A DNA stretch of 64,000 nucleotides from SAR324 cluster bacterium (GCA_028282885.1 JANQGX010000009.1:1-64000), one strand, 5' to 3'; shown: positions 17,145 to 26,755, counted from the stretch's first letter. The notes: generated by a model from the letters alone, not told the origin. Numbers and translations are program-made.

Positions 17145-18524
17145 CTACTGATTTTCTCCAATACCGTTTGACATTCCCTCTTTTCTTTCCGCAATCCTGC
17201 GACGTAGCTCCTCGAATGATTGTCGGGTAATAGGAAATCTGGCTGCCAGAATAATGGCGATTATCAATGACAGGATGGGACCCCCGCTCATCAGAAATCG
17301 AATGGCGGTGATGGTGGCTTCATTCTGATTCATGCTGTTGGCGACATAACCGGTAGCTCCCAGGACCAACCCGGTGCCGGGCAGGACAAAGGCGGTGGTA
17401 ATTTTTCTGAAAATGGTAACCAGACTGTAGAACATCCCTTCGTGCCGCTCGCCGCTTTCCAGTTCATCATACTCAATCGTGTCCGGGATAATGGCCCAGG
17501 AAAGCACCTGTAGGGCACCGAATCCAACCCCGGTGAGTGCCGCTACTATACAGATGCTGAGAACGCTCATTCCCGGTTTCTCAAAAAACAGCAAACCCAA
17601 AGAGAAGCTCATGAAGAGAGCGCCCAGTATGTACGCCTTGATCTTGTCGAGTTTTTCCGAAACCCAGTTCCAAAAAGGTAAGGATATAATGGCAGCGCCG
17701 ATCAAGGACCCTGAAATTGCCTCCATGGCAGAGTCCATTTTCATGTAGTATTTGAGAAAAAACACGATCATCTGTTGGGTGGTCTCCAACGCCAGAAAGG
17801 TAAAAAGAATAATGGCCGCAGCAAATAAAAAGGGTTTGTTTCCGATGGCCGACCTTAATTCGGTGATCAACCTCGGCTTGGGCATCAGTTGATAATCCGG
17901 GTTCTCTTTTGTCCCAAAAAAAACCAGGACAAAAGGCAATGACGAACCTATCCCCATTATGATCCCAAGGGTGGCTATGGCAGACTGGTTGTCGGGAGAC
18001 CAGTCAAGACTCATCCCTAAAACGATCCCTGCCCCGGTACCCACCAGTGAAAAAATCATTCTATAGGTTGTAAGAGCCGTTCTTTCATCATAATTACCGG
18101 TTAGCTCGGGTGTTAAAGCGTAATAGGGCAGGGCGATCAAGGTGTTGAAAGTGTAGTAGAGCGTATAGGCAATGGAGTAATAGGCAGCCAGGGCAATGTG
18201 GCCGGACAGGGGGGGATTCCACCAGATCATGGCGAAACTAATGGCATAAGGAACGGTACCAAAAAGGATATAAGGTCGCCGTCTTCCCCAGCGGGTTCTG
18301 GTTCTGTCGGAGAGAAATCCGACAATGGGATCATTAATCCAGTCCCAGGAACGGCCAATCAACAGGGCAACAGCAGCGAGCGCCGGATTCAATCCTACGA
18401 CATCCATCAGAAAGATCATAAATCCCACACCCAACATGGCATCGGTAAATGCCAGGCCGATGTCTCCGGTTCCATAGAACAGCTTGGTCCTGGTGGGAAC
18501 TCTGTCCAGTGCTGCATCAGTCAT
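17145..18524 (-). CDS. GPH-family (glycoside-pentoside-hexuronide) cation symporter
   Basis: The start at 18524 (459 aa) is fixed by AATAAGGAGA 7 nt upstream. It is a twelve-helix MFS-type inner-membrane protein of the GPH group. Typical signs are 'KLFYGTGDIGLAFTDAMLG', 'GRSWDWINDPIVGFLSDRTRTRWGRRRPYILFG' (loop 2-3) and 'EYDELESGERHEGMFYSL' in the second half. Family members take up sugars, glycosides or uronates with Na+ or H+. Divergent to it across 500 bp is an RraA-like aldolase, and both promoter regions have a LacI-type operator. A joint role in uronate or hydroxyacid use is likely but inferred. Confidence 0.85.
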   Translation of the reverse strand: MTDAALDRVPTRTKLFYGTGDIGLAFTDAMLGVGFMIFLMDVVGLNPALAAVALLIGRSWDWINDPIVGFLSDRTRTRWGRRRPYILFGTVPYAISFAMIWWNPPLSGHIALAAYYSIAYTLYYTFNTLIALPYYALTPELTGNYDERTALTTYRMIFSLVGTGAGIVLGMSLDWSPDNQSAIATLGIIMGIGSSLPFVLVFFGTKENPDYQLMPKPRLITELRSAIGNKPFLFAAAIILFTFLALETTQQMIVFFLKYYMKMDSAMEAISGSLIGAAIISLPFWNWVSEKLDKIKAYILGALFMSFSLGLLFFEKPGMSVLSICIVAALTGVGFGALQVLSWAIIPDTIEYDELESGERHEGMFYSLVTIFRKITTAFVLPGTGLVLGATGYVANSMNQNEATITAIRFLMSGGPILSLIIAIILAARFPITRQSFEELRRRIAERKEGMSNGIGENQ

Positions 18525-18607
18525 GATGTGTCTCCTTATTGGGATTTGTTTTCGTCCGGTATATATCGACATTCCGGATAAAGATGCAGATCCGGGTTTT
18601 GATTTGA

Positions 18608-18621
18608 TGTAAACGTTATCG
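18608..18621 (-). promoter_or_regulatory. LacI-type operator upstream of the GPH symporter
   Basis: On the minus strand the 14-mer reads CGATAACGTTTACA, with central CG and flanking AAA/TTT half sites as in LacI/GalR-family operators. It lies 84 bp upstream of the symporter ATG and matches the site at 18888 in 12 of 14 positions. Confidence 0.5.
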
Positions 18622-18795
18622 TGGTTTTCTACCTACAAGATATCCCGGATATTCGTCAAGCGTAATTTTCCAACCTGTTATCAGGCGGTCGCTCTCCTGA
18701 TATCTGAACGGATCAGGGAGGTTGACTGTTTTTACCTGTGATCGCAGCAATAGAGCCCGAGTTACCGATCTATGCCGGAGGATTCGTTAACCTGC

Positions 18796-18851
18796 GGCAA
18801 CCGGAAAGGCAGCCCGTTAGCAGGTCGGAAACATGCTTTCCCCGGGTTGCC
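18796..18851. repeat. Nested inverted repeats with two competing pairings
   Basis: GGCAACC-GGAAAG (18796-18808) can pair with CTTTCC (18836-18841) and GGTTGCC (18845-18851) in one long stem with a 3-nt bulge. ACCTGC (18790-18795), just before it, can instead pair with GCAGGT (18820-18825), which lies in the loop of the first stem. The two pairings interlock. The element sits between the divergent symporter and aldolase genes. Confidence 0.4.
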
Positions 18852-18853
18852 CC

Positions 18854-18901
18854 TTGACAAATATTTGCCTCTCTCTGTAAGGATAGACGAAAACGTTTAC
18901 G
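18854..18901 (+). promoter_or_regulatory. Promoter and LacI-type operator of the RraA-like aldolase gene
   Basis: A perfect -35 TTGACA (18854-18859) is followed 18 bp on by a weak -10 (TAAGGA). A LacI-type operator CGAAAACGTTTACG (18888-18901) then lies at or just past the expected start of transcription, which is a repressor position. A related site is in front of the divergent symporter and another upstream of the sulfatase operon. Confidence 0.5.
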
Positions 18902-19024
18902 TTATTTTCTTTTGCAGAGTCAGATCCGGAAAAACCAACGGATTTTAACAGGATTTTGGCTGATCTCGATGTGAAAGCCGAACCTTTTTATCAATGATCA
19001 AATTTATATGGAGTTAGGTGACCG

Positions 19025-19795
19025 ATGAGCAAACGAAAGAGTTCGGTCCGGGATTTATCTCACCCGGATTTACTGGAACTGAAGCGTTGGAATTCGCCGA
19101 CTATTTACAATGGCTGGGAACAGATAACCGACGGTGATATTGCAGCGGATGCATTCAATATTGAAGAGACGTGCGATTTCATGCCGCAAATGGGATCCAT
19201 GGTTGGATATGCAATAACGGTAGTGTGTGAGCCCGGCAATCCGGAACATGCTGCCAGGGAACCCGATCCCTGGGAGGCATATCTGGAATATGTCGCCTCT
19301 CTGCCCTCTCCTAAAATTGTGATTGTTCAGGATCTGGACAAACCTTCGGTCATCGGGTCTTTCTGGGGAGAGGTAAATGCCAATATACATCGTGCGCTTG
19401 GTTGTGTTGGCACCATTACGGACGGAGCGATTCGTGATCTGGATGAGATGAACAATGCAGGATTCAAAGCGTTGGCCCGGAGGCTTTGTGTAGGACATGC
19501 CCATGTTGCCCCGATAAAGTGGAACTGCGAAGTGGAAGTTTTTGGTCGAAAGGTACTGCCCCATCAACTGATCCATGCCGATAAACACGGATTCCTGGCC
19601 ATTCCGAAAGAGGATGAGACGCGATTGCTGGAAGCTGCCCGCTTTATGGACAGCAACGAGTGTAAAACCGTGATTTCAACTGCGCGGGAATCGGCCGGCA
19701 GATCGACGAAAGAGATCCTTGATGCAATCAAAAGAGCTGAGAAGCAGTTTGGAGAAGCCGCAATGAAAAAGTTCGGACGGCGGGGAGAATGGTGA
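19025..19795 (+). CDS. RraA-like aldolase/decarboxylase
   Basis: A 256-aa RraA-family protein (4-hydroxy-4-methyl-2-oxoglutarate/4-carboxy-4-hydroxy-2-oxoadipate aldolase fold). The active-site strand 'GSFWGEVNANIHRALGCVGTITDGAIRDLDEM' carries the G-x20-RD pattern that binds pyruvate and the divalent metal. 'LPHQLIHADKHGFLAIP' is the usual C-terminal segment. Catabolic members cleave hydroxy-oxoacids to pyruvate or oxaloacetate. A true RNase E-inhibitor role is unlikely because the protein is longer than RraA and has a catabolic context. RBS GTTAGGTG precedes the ATG. It is divergent from a sugar-acid type symporter and probably co-regulated with it. Confidence 0.78.
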   Translation: MSKRKSSVRDLSHPDLLELKRWNSPTIYNGWEQITDGDIAADAFNIEETCDFMPQMGSMVGYAITVVCEPGNPEHAAREPDPWEAYLEYVASLPSPKIVIVQDLDKPSVIGSFWGEVNANIHRALGCVGTITDGAIRDLDEMNNAGFKALARRLCVGHAHVAPIKWNCEVEVFGRKVLPHQLIHADKHGFLAIPKEDETRLLEAARFMDSNECKTVISTARESAGRSTKEILDAIKRAEKQFGEAAMKKFGRRGEW

Positions 19796-19814
19796 GGCGA
19801 TGCGAAATCCGGGA

Positions 19815-20216
19815 CTAGCTGATCCGGATACCCAATTTGTCCATGAAGGTGTTGAACAGTTTGGATTCATCAAGAGTCATGATACCGTCTGCCACCATAA
19901 CATCACCCACCAGATTCAGAACCAGGTTTTTTTGGTGTGAGTCGAGATTTCCCGTCAGATCTTCCACAAGCCGGTCCAGTCTCATGCGAAACGTCTGGTT
20001 TTCCCTGATTACGGATTCTATTTCGCTGATCGTCTGTTTCTGAAACTCCTGAAAACTCTGATAGTCTTCCTTCCAGTGCTGCTCGACGAAGCCCTGTATA
20101 ATCTCCCATTCGTTCTCATGAATCTTCCCGTCAATGGAGGACATCAATACTGCACAGGATATCACGTTTTTGAGGGTATCTTCATCAAACCGGTTGGCGG
20201 GAAATTCTGCACTCAT
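19815..20216 (-). CDS. TerB-like domain protein
   Basis: A 133-aa all-helical acidic protein with two TerB-type repeats: 'VISCAVLMSSIDGKIHENEWEIIQGFVEQ' and 'LVGDVMVADGIMTLDESKLFNTFMDKLGI'. Each has the D-G-x-(I/M)-x-x-x-E metal-binding pattern known for TerB. Stand-alone TerB-like proteins are common and of unclear role; no other tellurite-resistance genes are near. Start chosen at MSAEF, without an obvious RBS. Confidence 0.68.
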   Translation of the reverse strand: MSAEFPANRFDEDTLKNVISCAVLMSSIDGKIHENEWEIIQGFVEQHWKEDYQSFQEFQKQTISEIESVIRENQTFRMRLDRLVEDLTGNLDSHQKNLVLNLVGDVMVADGIMTLDESKLFNTFMDKLGIRIS

Positions 20217-20464
20217 CTGTCGTTAAGGGGCTTGAGGGTCTGTGTGGAATCAAAAATGGCAAAAAAATTTCGTGCTGAATCGGATACATCATTTAGGTTG
20301 GCTTGTAAATGGCCGGTCCGGGTTTCACATCCGGATGGACAAGTTTATTATAACCGGCACAGCGAAAGGGAGAAAGGTGTCTTTGACCATCGGGAATCGT
20401 TTTCCCTTTTATTCTACTCGTTTGTGGGTAACCTGACCATACAAATCCGGTGGATCGATCACCC

Positions 20465-21331
20465 TTACTTTTTGAAACTGGATCTCACCCTCAAACACCG
20501 GAGCAAAGATAAGGTTATGATGACAAGCAGAACGATCCCAAAAACTGGTTCCGGAGGGAAAACTAACAGGGTGAACAGCCAGAGAACTCCAATCAGACCG
20601 GACAATAACCATCGCATTATTCCCCTTCCCAGAATGACCATCAACAACAGGCCAAGATAGGACAGAAAGTTGGTCAACAGCCAGATATTGTCGGACAAGG
20701 CCGATTGGGATTGGCTGAAACCTTTCTCCACAGCGGTTTTCACCCCTATCAGCATGCGTCGCTCCATCAGATAGTGTGCGCCCGTTCCAAGAAAATCGGC
20801 GATGATTTCGGTGATGGTGTCGGTCTCGATGCCATGGGTCCTGACAATCAAACGGGTCATTTCGGGATTTACAGCTTTCAAATAGAAGGTTCCCCAATTT
20901 TTGAGGACGAAATAGACCCCAGGTTCAGCTTCGACCACAGTGAAACTGTATTCGATCATGCTTTGGGAGGGATCAATGGAGCCGTGAATCACTCTTCCCA
21001 CCGGCATCTCCGTGTTATCGGTAGCAATCGAGGTCGGTTCCCTGGATTTATACCCCATGGCTGTTTCCAGGAAGCTGTAACTGAAAAATCCCTTGCGATC
21101 GGCACCCAATTGAGTAATTGTTCCCCAAACCTCCGATACCGTGGCGTTAATCGAAATCGCCCGTGTTGCACTTATACCGGGTGCCAAGTGATCACCGGGT
21201 AACCTCATGTTCATCTCGTCCTCGGTGGCGCCCCAACCCAGGGTACCGGACTTGAGAAACAGGGTATAGAAAACGACCTGGAATCCAATCAATGAAATAA
21301 TCAGTAACAGTGATCTAGCCAGTCTGTTCAT
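20465..21331 (-). CDS. SRPBCC-domain membrane protein
   Basis: A 288-aa protein with one N-terminal membrane helix and then an SRPBCC/START-like domain of about 150 residues ('LPGDHLAPGISATRAISINATVSEVWGTITQLGADRKGFFSYSFLETAMGY'). Three C-terminal membrane helices follow (from 'IWLLTNFLSYLGLLLMVIL' to 'FGIVLLVIITLSLLRCL'). SRPBCC domains bind hydrophobic ligands; no enzymatic role is known for this type. It ends about 250 bp downstream of the TerB-like gene start, on the same strand. Confidence 0.65.
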   Translation of the reverse strand: MNRLARSLLLIISLIGFQVVFYTLFLKSGTLGWGATEDEMNMRLPGDHLAPGISATRAISINATVSEVWGTITQLGADRKGFFSYSFLETAMGYKSREPTSIATDNTEMPVGRVIHGSIDPSQSMIEYSFTVVEAEPGVYFVLKNWGTFYLKAVNPEMTRLIVRTHGIETDTITEIIADFLGTGAHYLMERRMLIGVKTAVEKGFSQSQSALSDNIWLLTNFLSYLGLLLMVILGRGIMRWLLSGLIGVLWLFTLLVFPPEPVFGIVLLVIITLSLLRCLRVRSSFKK

Positions 21332-21417
21332 TTCTTGAACCGGTTGATGATGTCTCGGAATTTGGTTTATAGCTTTGATTTATCTGTGTTCAGGGCACAA
21401 TGCTTGAGGCATAAACC

Positions 21418-21720
21418 TTAGAATCCGCAGGTAAACAATGAACGAGTAGCAAGCAGACCGACAAATCTCTTAACTTCTGCTCCATCTTTGATACAATCAG
21501 GGTTGGAATGCCGGTCATGCCAAATCACATGGCCCCGTCGGCATATTCATCCACATCCAAGTTATTTACCAGCACCCTGCCTGTGAGTTTGATCGACAGC
21601 CGGTCATTGACAGAGCGCTGTTTACGACACGGTTCACACCAGGGCGTGCTGAAGTCGATCAGGGCAACCCCGTCTCTGAATTACGAGCCCGCAATGGGCG
21701 AATAACCGGAAAGACACTCT
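21418..21720 (-). pseudogene. Thioredoxin pseudogene
   Basis: The minus strand reads 'GVALIDFSTPWCEPCRKQRSVNDRL', then 'VLVNNLDVDEY', then 'FGMTGIPTLIV' and, after a one-base frame change near 21490, 'KDGAEVKRFVGLLATR'. This is a thioredoxin with the active site WCEPC and the cis-proline TGIPT. In-frame stops at 21681-21683 (TAA) and 21525-21527 (TGA) plus the frameshift make it non-functional. The remaining identity to thioredoxin is high, so inactivation looks recent. Confidence 0.7.
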
Positions 21721-21979
21721 CTTATTCCAAAGAAAAGTCGTATCTGTCGGCATCGATTGCCATAACAAGCGCCTATTACAATTTTTCCTTGGTTTACGGC
21801 AGCCTAACGCTGAAAGACTTAAATGGAAATAGAATAAAACCTACACCTGCTATGGCAGCCAATTTAGATAGACCATGTTGGACCACTCGGAAAAACTCTT
21901 GAGTACCCAAATTGAGCTGACAGTAATTAAGTGGCATCACTAAATAAGGAACGCCGGGGAGATTCCCGGCGAATGCTGC
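21721..21979. other. Intergenic remainder after the thioredoxin pseudogene
   Basis: AT-rich sequence between the pseudogene and the end of the aapP-like gene; no gene, repeat or terminator was recognised. Confidence 0.4.
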
Positions 21980-22762
21980 CTACAGAATCTGACTGAGGAA
22001 GAGCTTGGTTCTTTCGTGATCGGGATGATCGAAAAAGGCGTGGGGCTCCTTGATTTCGATGATCTGCCCTTCATCCATGAAGATGACCCTGTGCGCGACC
22101 GTTTTGGCAAAACCCATCTCATGGGTGACCACCAGCATGGTCATTCCTTCCTCGGCCAGCTCAATCATGACGTCCAGAACCTCCTTGATCATTTCCGGAT
22201 CCAGGGCGGAGGTAGGCTCATCAAATAGCAGAATCTGTGGCTTCATACAGAGGCTGCGGGCAATGGCGACCCGCTGTTGCTGTCCTCCGGAGATCTGACC
22301 CGGGTACTTGCTTGCCTGTTCAGGAATATGGACTCTTTCCAAATAGTGCATGGCCAGTTCCTCTGCCTCCTTTTTTGCGGTTTTTCGAACCCAGATCGGG
22401 CCGATGGTCAGGTTTTCCAGGATGGTCAGGTGAGGGAAGAGATTGAAGTGTTGGAAGACCATGCCCACTTCTGCGCGTACTTTTTCGATGTTTTTAATAT
22501 CGTTGCTTAGTTCAATTCCGTTGACGGTGATTTTACCCTGCTGATGTTCCTCCAAGCGGTTGATACAGCGTATCATCGTGGACTTCCCCGAACCTGAAGG
22601 ACCGCAGATGACAATTCTTTCCCCTTTGACAACCTCCAGGTTGATATCCTTCAAAACATGAAAATCACCATACCATTTGTTCATACCTTCAATGACGATA
22701 ATTGTATCGGCATTGGGTCCGAGTTGTTCTGCAGTAGAATTTAGAGCTTGATTTTTTGCCAT
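21980..22762 (-). CDS. Amino-acid ABC transporter ATPase, AapP/GlnQ-like (orphan copy)
   Basis: A 260-aa ABC ATPase. Walker A is [10 protein letters not shown], the signature is [15 protein letters not shown], Walker B is [14 protein letters not shown] and the switch is TH in VVTHEMGF. Like polar amino-acid importers it has '[13 protein letters not shown]' at the Q-loop. It has no permease or binding-protein gene beside it and is the last gene of the saccharopine operon (20 bp after the reductase). A second, similar ATPase (33802..34593) belongs to the complete aap operon. It may energise the same AapQM permease or be a redundant copy. Confidence 0.85.
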   Translation of the reverse strand: MAKNQALNSTAEQLGPNADTIIVIEGMNKWYGDFHVLKDINLEVVKGERIVICGPSGSGKSTMIRCINRLEEHQQGKITVNGIELSNDIKNIEKVRAEVGMVFQHFNLFPHLTILENLTIGPIWVRKTAKKEAEELAMHYLERVHIPEQASKYPGQISGGQQQRVAIARSLCMKPQILLFDEPTSALDPEMIKEVLDVMIELAEEGMTMLVVTHEMGFAKTVAHRVIFMDEGQIIEIKEPHAFFDHPDHERTKLFLSQIL

Positions 22763-22782
22763 GGTCGTTTCGCCGGAAGTAA

Positions 22783-24081
22783 TTATAGAAATTCAGCAAT
22801 ATACTGGTAGTCGGGTGTCAGTTCTCCCTTCAGCAGGATAACGGCTTTTTTAACCTCACCGGGGAGCTGAAGCTCCTGGAAGGATACGTTGTAGTCTGCC
22901 GAGGCGATGGCTTCAACATATTCCTTCAGCTCACCTGAAAACGAACTTGATGCCTCCCGCGAGAATTCACAGGGCAGATTATCAATCGCCATAATGGTGA
23001 TCCCGTTTTCCAGGTTGCCATCTTCAAATTTGTCATTCTCGACAGAATAGGTGTAGCAGGCATTATCCGGTTTTGTCGAATCTTTCGTGATCTCGATTGA
23101 TCCCTCGATATCACAGCTTATATCTCCAATCACCCGGAGACCGACCCCTTTATTCAGATTCTGTTTGAGGCTTTGCCGGGAAATGGTTCTGGGAAAATCT
23201 TCTGTCCAGTAAACGCAATTGAGCAGAATGTTCAGATCAGGAAGATAGTGATCGAACTTCGATTTATAATTTTCAGGATGCATGTAATAGTCCTGAAGAT
23301 TGAAAACACCGGACTTCGGTTCTACCATGTCCTCTTCCTTGAATACCGTCGTATAAATGAACCGACTATCCTGCTCCTCTCCCTTCAATCCTGCAGCCAG
23401 TTGATCCGGGGAGAGCGGTTTGATCGGGAGTAGTTCAAGTAATCCCTGTGCTCCTTTGGAGACATTTCCGTATCCGAGAACACCGATGGTCAAGGGATGT
23501 AGTTCTGATGGCATCCCGTTTTTTGAGATCTCTTCACTGATGTTTTTCAACTCATCTTTAGCCTGCTCTATCGATTCATACTGATACGCCTGTTTCAGAT
23601 TTCGGAAAGGGGTTTGGACTCCCCGGAGCTCCATCTTACGGGCGTAAGCATAAAGAGTTTCTATAAACCCTGCCATACCGGCAAACAGGCTGAAGGTGAT
23701 GATCCGGGCTCCGTTGCTGTCGCTCATTTTTTCATAGTCAATCAGGTTGCATTTTAGATCCATTAACTGCCGGAGCATTCTCATATTATAGGGTTGACCC
23801 TTGATGGTGTGGGAAAAGAAGACATAGGTTTTGCCGCTTTCAAGCAGTTGACTGGGAATTTCCTTTACCGCAAAAATAGTTTCGGCTTTATCCAGGCTTT
23901 CGTCAATTATCGCACCTGCCTCTTTATATTCATTATCCCTAAAAATCCTGATGGGTGAGGGCTGAACGATCACGTCGAGATCCGTGTTGGTAAGCAGTTC
24001 CCTCACATCAGCCGGGACCAGGGGAACCCTTTTTTCCCATTCATTTTTATCTTCTCTTCTAATTCCGATGGTTTTTGTCAT
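22783..24081 (-). CDS. Lysine-ketoglutarate reductase-like protein (LKR domain)
   Basis: The start at 24081 ([23 protein letters not shown], 432 aa) has AGGA 8 nt upstream. The N-terminal half is the AlaDh/PNT-type domain seen in LKR of plants and animals ('[21 protein letters not shown]', '[32 protein letters not shown]'). The second half holds the NAD(P) fold ('[23 protein letters not shown]') and '[16 protein letters not shown]'. LKR condenses lysine and 2-oxoglutarate to saccharopine. Two saccharopine dehydrogenase genes lie directly upstream in the same operon, so this is a split version of the bifunctional eukaryotic LKR/SDH. Confidence 0.82.
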   Translation of the reverse strand: MTKTIGIRREDKNEWEKRVPLVPADVRELLTNTDLDVIVQPSPIRIFRDNEYKEAGAIIDESLDKAETIFAVKEIPSQLLESGKTYVFFSHTIKGQPYNMRMLRQLMDLKCNLIDYEKMSDSNGARIITFSLFAGMAGFIETLYAYARKMELRGVQTPFRNLKQAYQYESIEQAKDELKNISEEISKNGMPSELHPLTIGVLGYGNVSKGAQGLLELLPIKPLSPDQLAAGLKGEEQDSRFIYTTVFKEEDMVEPKSGVFNLQDYYMHPENYKSKFDHYLPDLNILLNCVYWTEDFPRTISRQSLKQNLNKGVGLRVIGDISCDIEGSIEITKDSTKPDNACYTYSVENDKFEDGNLENGITIMAIDNLPCEFSREASSSFSGELKEYVEAIASADYNVSFQELQLPGEVKKAVILLKGELTPDYQYIAEFL

Positions 24082-24216
24082 GATTTTAATCCTGCTTCTG
24101 ATTCTTAACACCTCGTGCCCGGTTATCTGTTGACTGGGCCGATTACAATTTAAGGGCTGTTAGTGTTCGCCCTTTTTAGATTACTATTTCAATTAACATC
24201 CCGGAGGCCGTAACTA

Positions 24217-25536
24217 CTAACCTGAACCGGTTATGAACCGAAATCCGAACGCCTCCATTTCCGAGAGTACCGGTTGGTAGATTTCCCTGTGTGTGGGGCG
24301 TTGAACTCCTGTCAGATCGATTTTTCCTTCCAGGATCAATCTGGATGCGATGGCAGCCGGTAGTGAAACAGCCCTGGACATGGCTGAATCCCCTTCCGGT
24401 TCTCCCTTGATAACCAGTGAGGAGATTCGTTTCTCCATGTGTTTCTTAAATTCGGCGCATACTTCGGTGTAGACGATCACCATATCGCGTTCCGATTGGG
24501 AATAGGAGAGCTTTTGGGTCATCAGATCAACCAGCAGATCACCGTGAGTGCCTTTTTTCAACCTGATCGGTTCATCGTCGAACATCCCCAGCCATTTCAA
24601 TTTCTTAATAAAATCGGCATTGGCTTTGAGTTGGAAATAATCGGCGGTTTGCTGTTCGATATCCTGGTGGGATTCAACGCCGATTAATCCAGCCATAAAG
24701 CGGGCATATGTGATTCCGGTAAAATCCCGAATCTCCGTTGATTCAAAAAGATTAAGATCGGATAATCGTTTCATGGTGTTGCACCAACCGATATAACGCA
24801 GCAGACCGCGGTAGAGTGATACCTCTCTGTCCAGTCCGAAGCACTCCAAGTATTTTTCCGCATCCCGGTTGGGGTAGGTCTCAAAAGTGCCGATCCCTTC
24901 CAGATCCACCAGCCAATGATGATCAAACAGGTCTTTGGCTTTCACTTCCACACGTCTGCCGTTTTTCAAATAAGCGGCTTGTGATTGTGCTGCCGAAATC
25001 AGACCTTTGGGGCTCCAGGAGAACTTATAACCGAATGGATTATTGTTATGCTCAAAGGCCGGAAGCCCGGCACCATATGAGGTTACGGACACGATCTTAC
25101 CCTGCTCATCCCGAATCTCATCGACCATTCGCTTGGTGTTCATATTATCCAGTCCGGGATCTTCTCCAGCCTCATTGAGGATGAGAATGCCTCGATCACG
25201 ACATGGCTGATCAAGAGCCTCCAGTTCCGGACTGACATAAGAGGTGGTGACCATGTTTTTTTGATTCCGGAGGCAGGCATTCGCAACTTTCGGATGCAAT
25301 GCAGGCGGTATCATGCTCATGACCAGATCGGCTTCGGCAACAAGCCGATCGAGAAGTTCCTCTTCATCCATTCTCCAGGAGACCGCTTCTCCCGCAGGTC
25401 TACACGCAATCAAACGCTCGGCTTCAGTTTTGTCAAGAGAGGTGATCGTCACCCGAAAGCCGCAGTGATCCAGAAAATAATCAACAGCAGGCTTGGTAAC
25501 AAATCCGGCACCAAGAACGACAATTCGTTTTACCAT
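24217..25536 (-). CDS. Saccharopine dehydrogenase, copy B
   Basis: A 439-aa Rossmann-fold enzyme starting with 'VVLGAGFVTKPAVDYFL' and carrying 'MVTTSYVSPELEALDQPCRDRGILILNEAGEDPGLDNM', typical of glutamate-forming saccharopine dehydrogenases, with 'SYGAGLPAFEHNNNPFGYKFSWSPKG' in the substrate domain. It would cleave saccharopine to aminoadipate semialdehyde and glutamate. Its start lies 3 bp after the stop of the upstream paralogue, so the genes are translationally coupled. The LKR-like gene follows 135 bp downstream. Confidence 0.85.
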   Translation of the reverse strand: MVKRIVVLGAGFVTKPAVDYFLDHCGFRVTITSLDKTEAERLIACRPAGEAVSWRMDEEELLDRLVAEADLVMSMIPPALHPKVANACLRNQKNMVTTSYVSPELEALDQPCRDRGILILNEAGEDPGLDNMNTKRMVDEIRDEQGKIVSVTSYGAGLPAFEHNNNPFGYKFSWSPKGLISAAQSQAAYLKNGRRVEVKAKDLFDHHWLVDLEGIGTFETYPNRDAEKYLECFGLDREVSLYRGLLRYIGWCNTMKRLSDLNLFESTEIRDFTGITYARFMAGLIGVESHQDIEQQTADYFQLKANADFIKKLKWLGMFDDEPIRLKKGTHGDLLVDLMTQKLSYSQSERDMVIVYTEVCAEFKKHMEKRISSLVIKGEPEGDSAMSRAVSLPAAIASRLILEGKIDLTGVQRPTHREIYQPVLSEMEAFGFRFITGSG

Positions 25537-25539
25537 GGT

Positions 25540-26733
25540 CTAATCCATTTCCTCTACTTTGCGCTCAACCTGCATGCCACGTTCTTTGATCTCCTCCATG
25601 AATTCATGCGGGGGAACGTGGCGCACTGGTGACAGAACGCCCGGCTGGGTGATTTTTCCTTCCAGAATCATCTGGGCGCCAATACTGGACGTGAAACCAA
25701 CCGTACGATTCATGGCGAAGAGACCGGTTTCAAGATCACGGTAATCGATCAGGTCATAGGTGATTTTCAACTTTTTGTTGTCTTTCAACCCCCAGGCTTT
25801 AACGCGCAGTAGGGCGACATCGCGTTCGCTCTCTTCAAACTGGAGGCGGGGTGTTAAGCATTTGGAGAGAAAAGCCCGCGGTGATATTTTTGATCCGTTT
25901 ACGGCAATGGGATCTGCTTCCAGCAATCCCAGACTGACCATGGTACGCCAGAACTGTGAATGACCCGTCCAGCGCAGGGCGAATCGGCCCATCTCCTGCA
26001 GCTCCTCGCCGAGACCAAAAATCTCGACATAGCGTTGTGCGTTTCCATTGGGATAAGCTTCAACCCTGCCTACATCCGGGAATTCGATCTCATGGAAGTA
26101 TCCTTCATGGAACAATTTATCACCCGGAACCTCATAAGGTTTTCCGTTCTTTATCATCTGGGCGCTGCGTACATAGACATCCAGAACCCGGTCAAAAATC
26201 CAGGAGATTTTGTATTTGATAGGACTTGTCTCGGCGCATTCAGGCGCCGGAACACCGCCTCCGTAAGAGTATAAGCCATGCACAACGTCCAGCTCATCGA
26301 CGGCCAGACGTCCCATAATCAGATCAATGCCGGGATCCAGCCCCATTTCCGGGAGAATGATCCCTTTTTTTTGGATGGCATCCTCATGCAATTGAGCCAG
26401 GTCGTAGGTATAGTTGGAGCTGACAAAGGGAACACCGGCGTCAAGACAGGCGCGTGCGGCGGTTAGGGCCAGATGGATGGGGAGCATGCAGATGACAATA
26501 TCGATTCTATTGGATTTGAAGATACCAGGCAGATCTGTTTCCTTTCCTATATCAAGTCTGAAAGTGGACGTTTTCCGGTATCCCTTGGCCTTTAGAAAAG
26601 CTTCGGCTTCTGCGATACTCGCATCCGTGGGAAACAGATCAGCAGCGACGATTTCCGTTATCAGTCGGCTGGTTTCAAGGTCATGAATGGTCGCCTTTCC
26701 CTGCTGCCCCATTCCCAGTACAATTGCTTTCAT
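25540..26733 (-). CDS. Saccharopine dehydrogenase-family protein, copy A
   Basis: The start at 26733 (MKAIVLGMGQQGKATIHDL, 397 aa) follows AAGGAGC. Same family as the next gene ('FVSSNYTYDLAQLHEDAIQKKGIILPEMGLDPGIDLIMG', 'SYGGGVPAPECAETSPIKYKISW'). It is distinctly shorter and diverged, so it is an old paralogue and not a recent duplicate. It may act on saccharopine or a related N-linked amino acid (carboxynorspermidine-type enzymes share the fold). First gene of the operon copy A, copy B, LKR, AapP. Confidence 0.78.
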   Translation of the reverse strand: MKAIVLGMGQQGKATIHDLETSRLITEIVAADLFPTDASIAEAEAFLKAKGYRKTSTFRLDIGKETDLPGIFKSNRIDIVICMLPIHLALTAARACLDAGVPFVSSNYTYDLAQLHEDAIQKKGIILPEMGLDPGIDLIMGRLAVDELDVVHGLYSYGGGVPAPECAETSPIKYKISWIFDRVLDVYVRSAQMIKNGKPYEVPGDKLFHEGYFHEIEFPDVGRVEAYPNGNAQRYVEIFGLGEELQEMGRFALRWTGHSQFWRTMVSLGLLEADPIAVNGSKISPRAFLSKCLTPRLQFEESERDVALLRVKAWGLKDNKKLKITYDLIDYRDLETGLFAMNRTVGFTSSIGAQMILEGKITQPGVLSPVRHVPPHEFMEEIKERGMQVERKVEEMD

Positions 26734-26755
26734 TTCTGTCTTGCTCCTTGGATTC

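Noticed and set aside
20256..20660. 134-codon plus-strand frame beginning MAKKFRAESD in the gap between the TerB-like and SRPBCC genes
   Set aside because: Its second half is antisense to the SRPBCC gene, there is no RBS, and no family is recognised. Only the first 70 codons are in free sequence, so coding cannot be supported.
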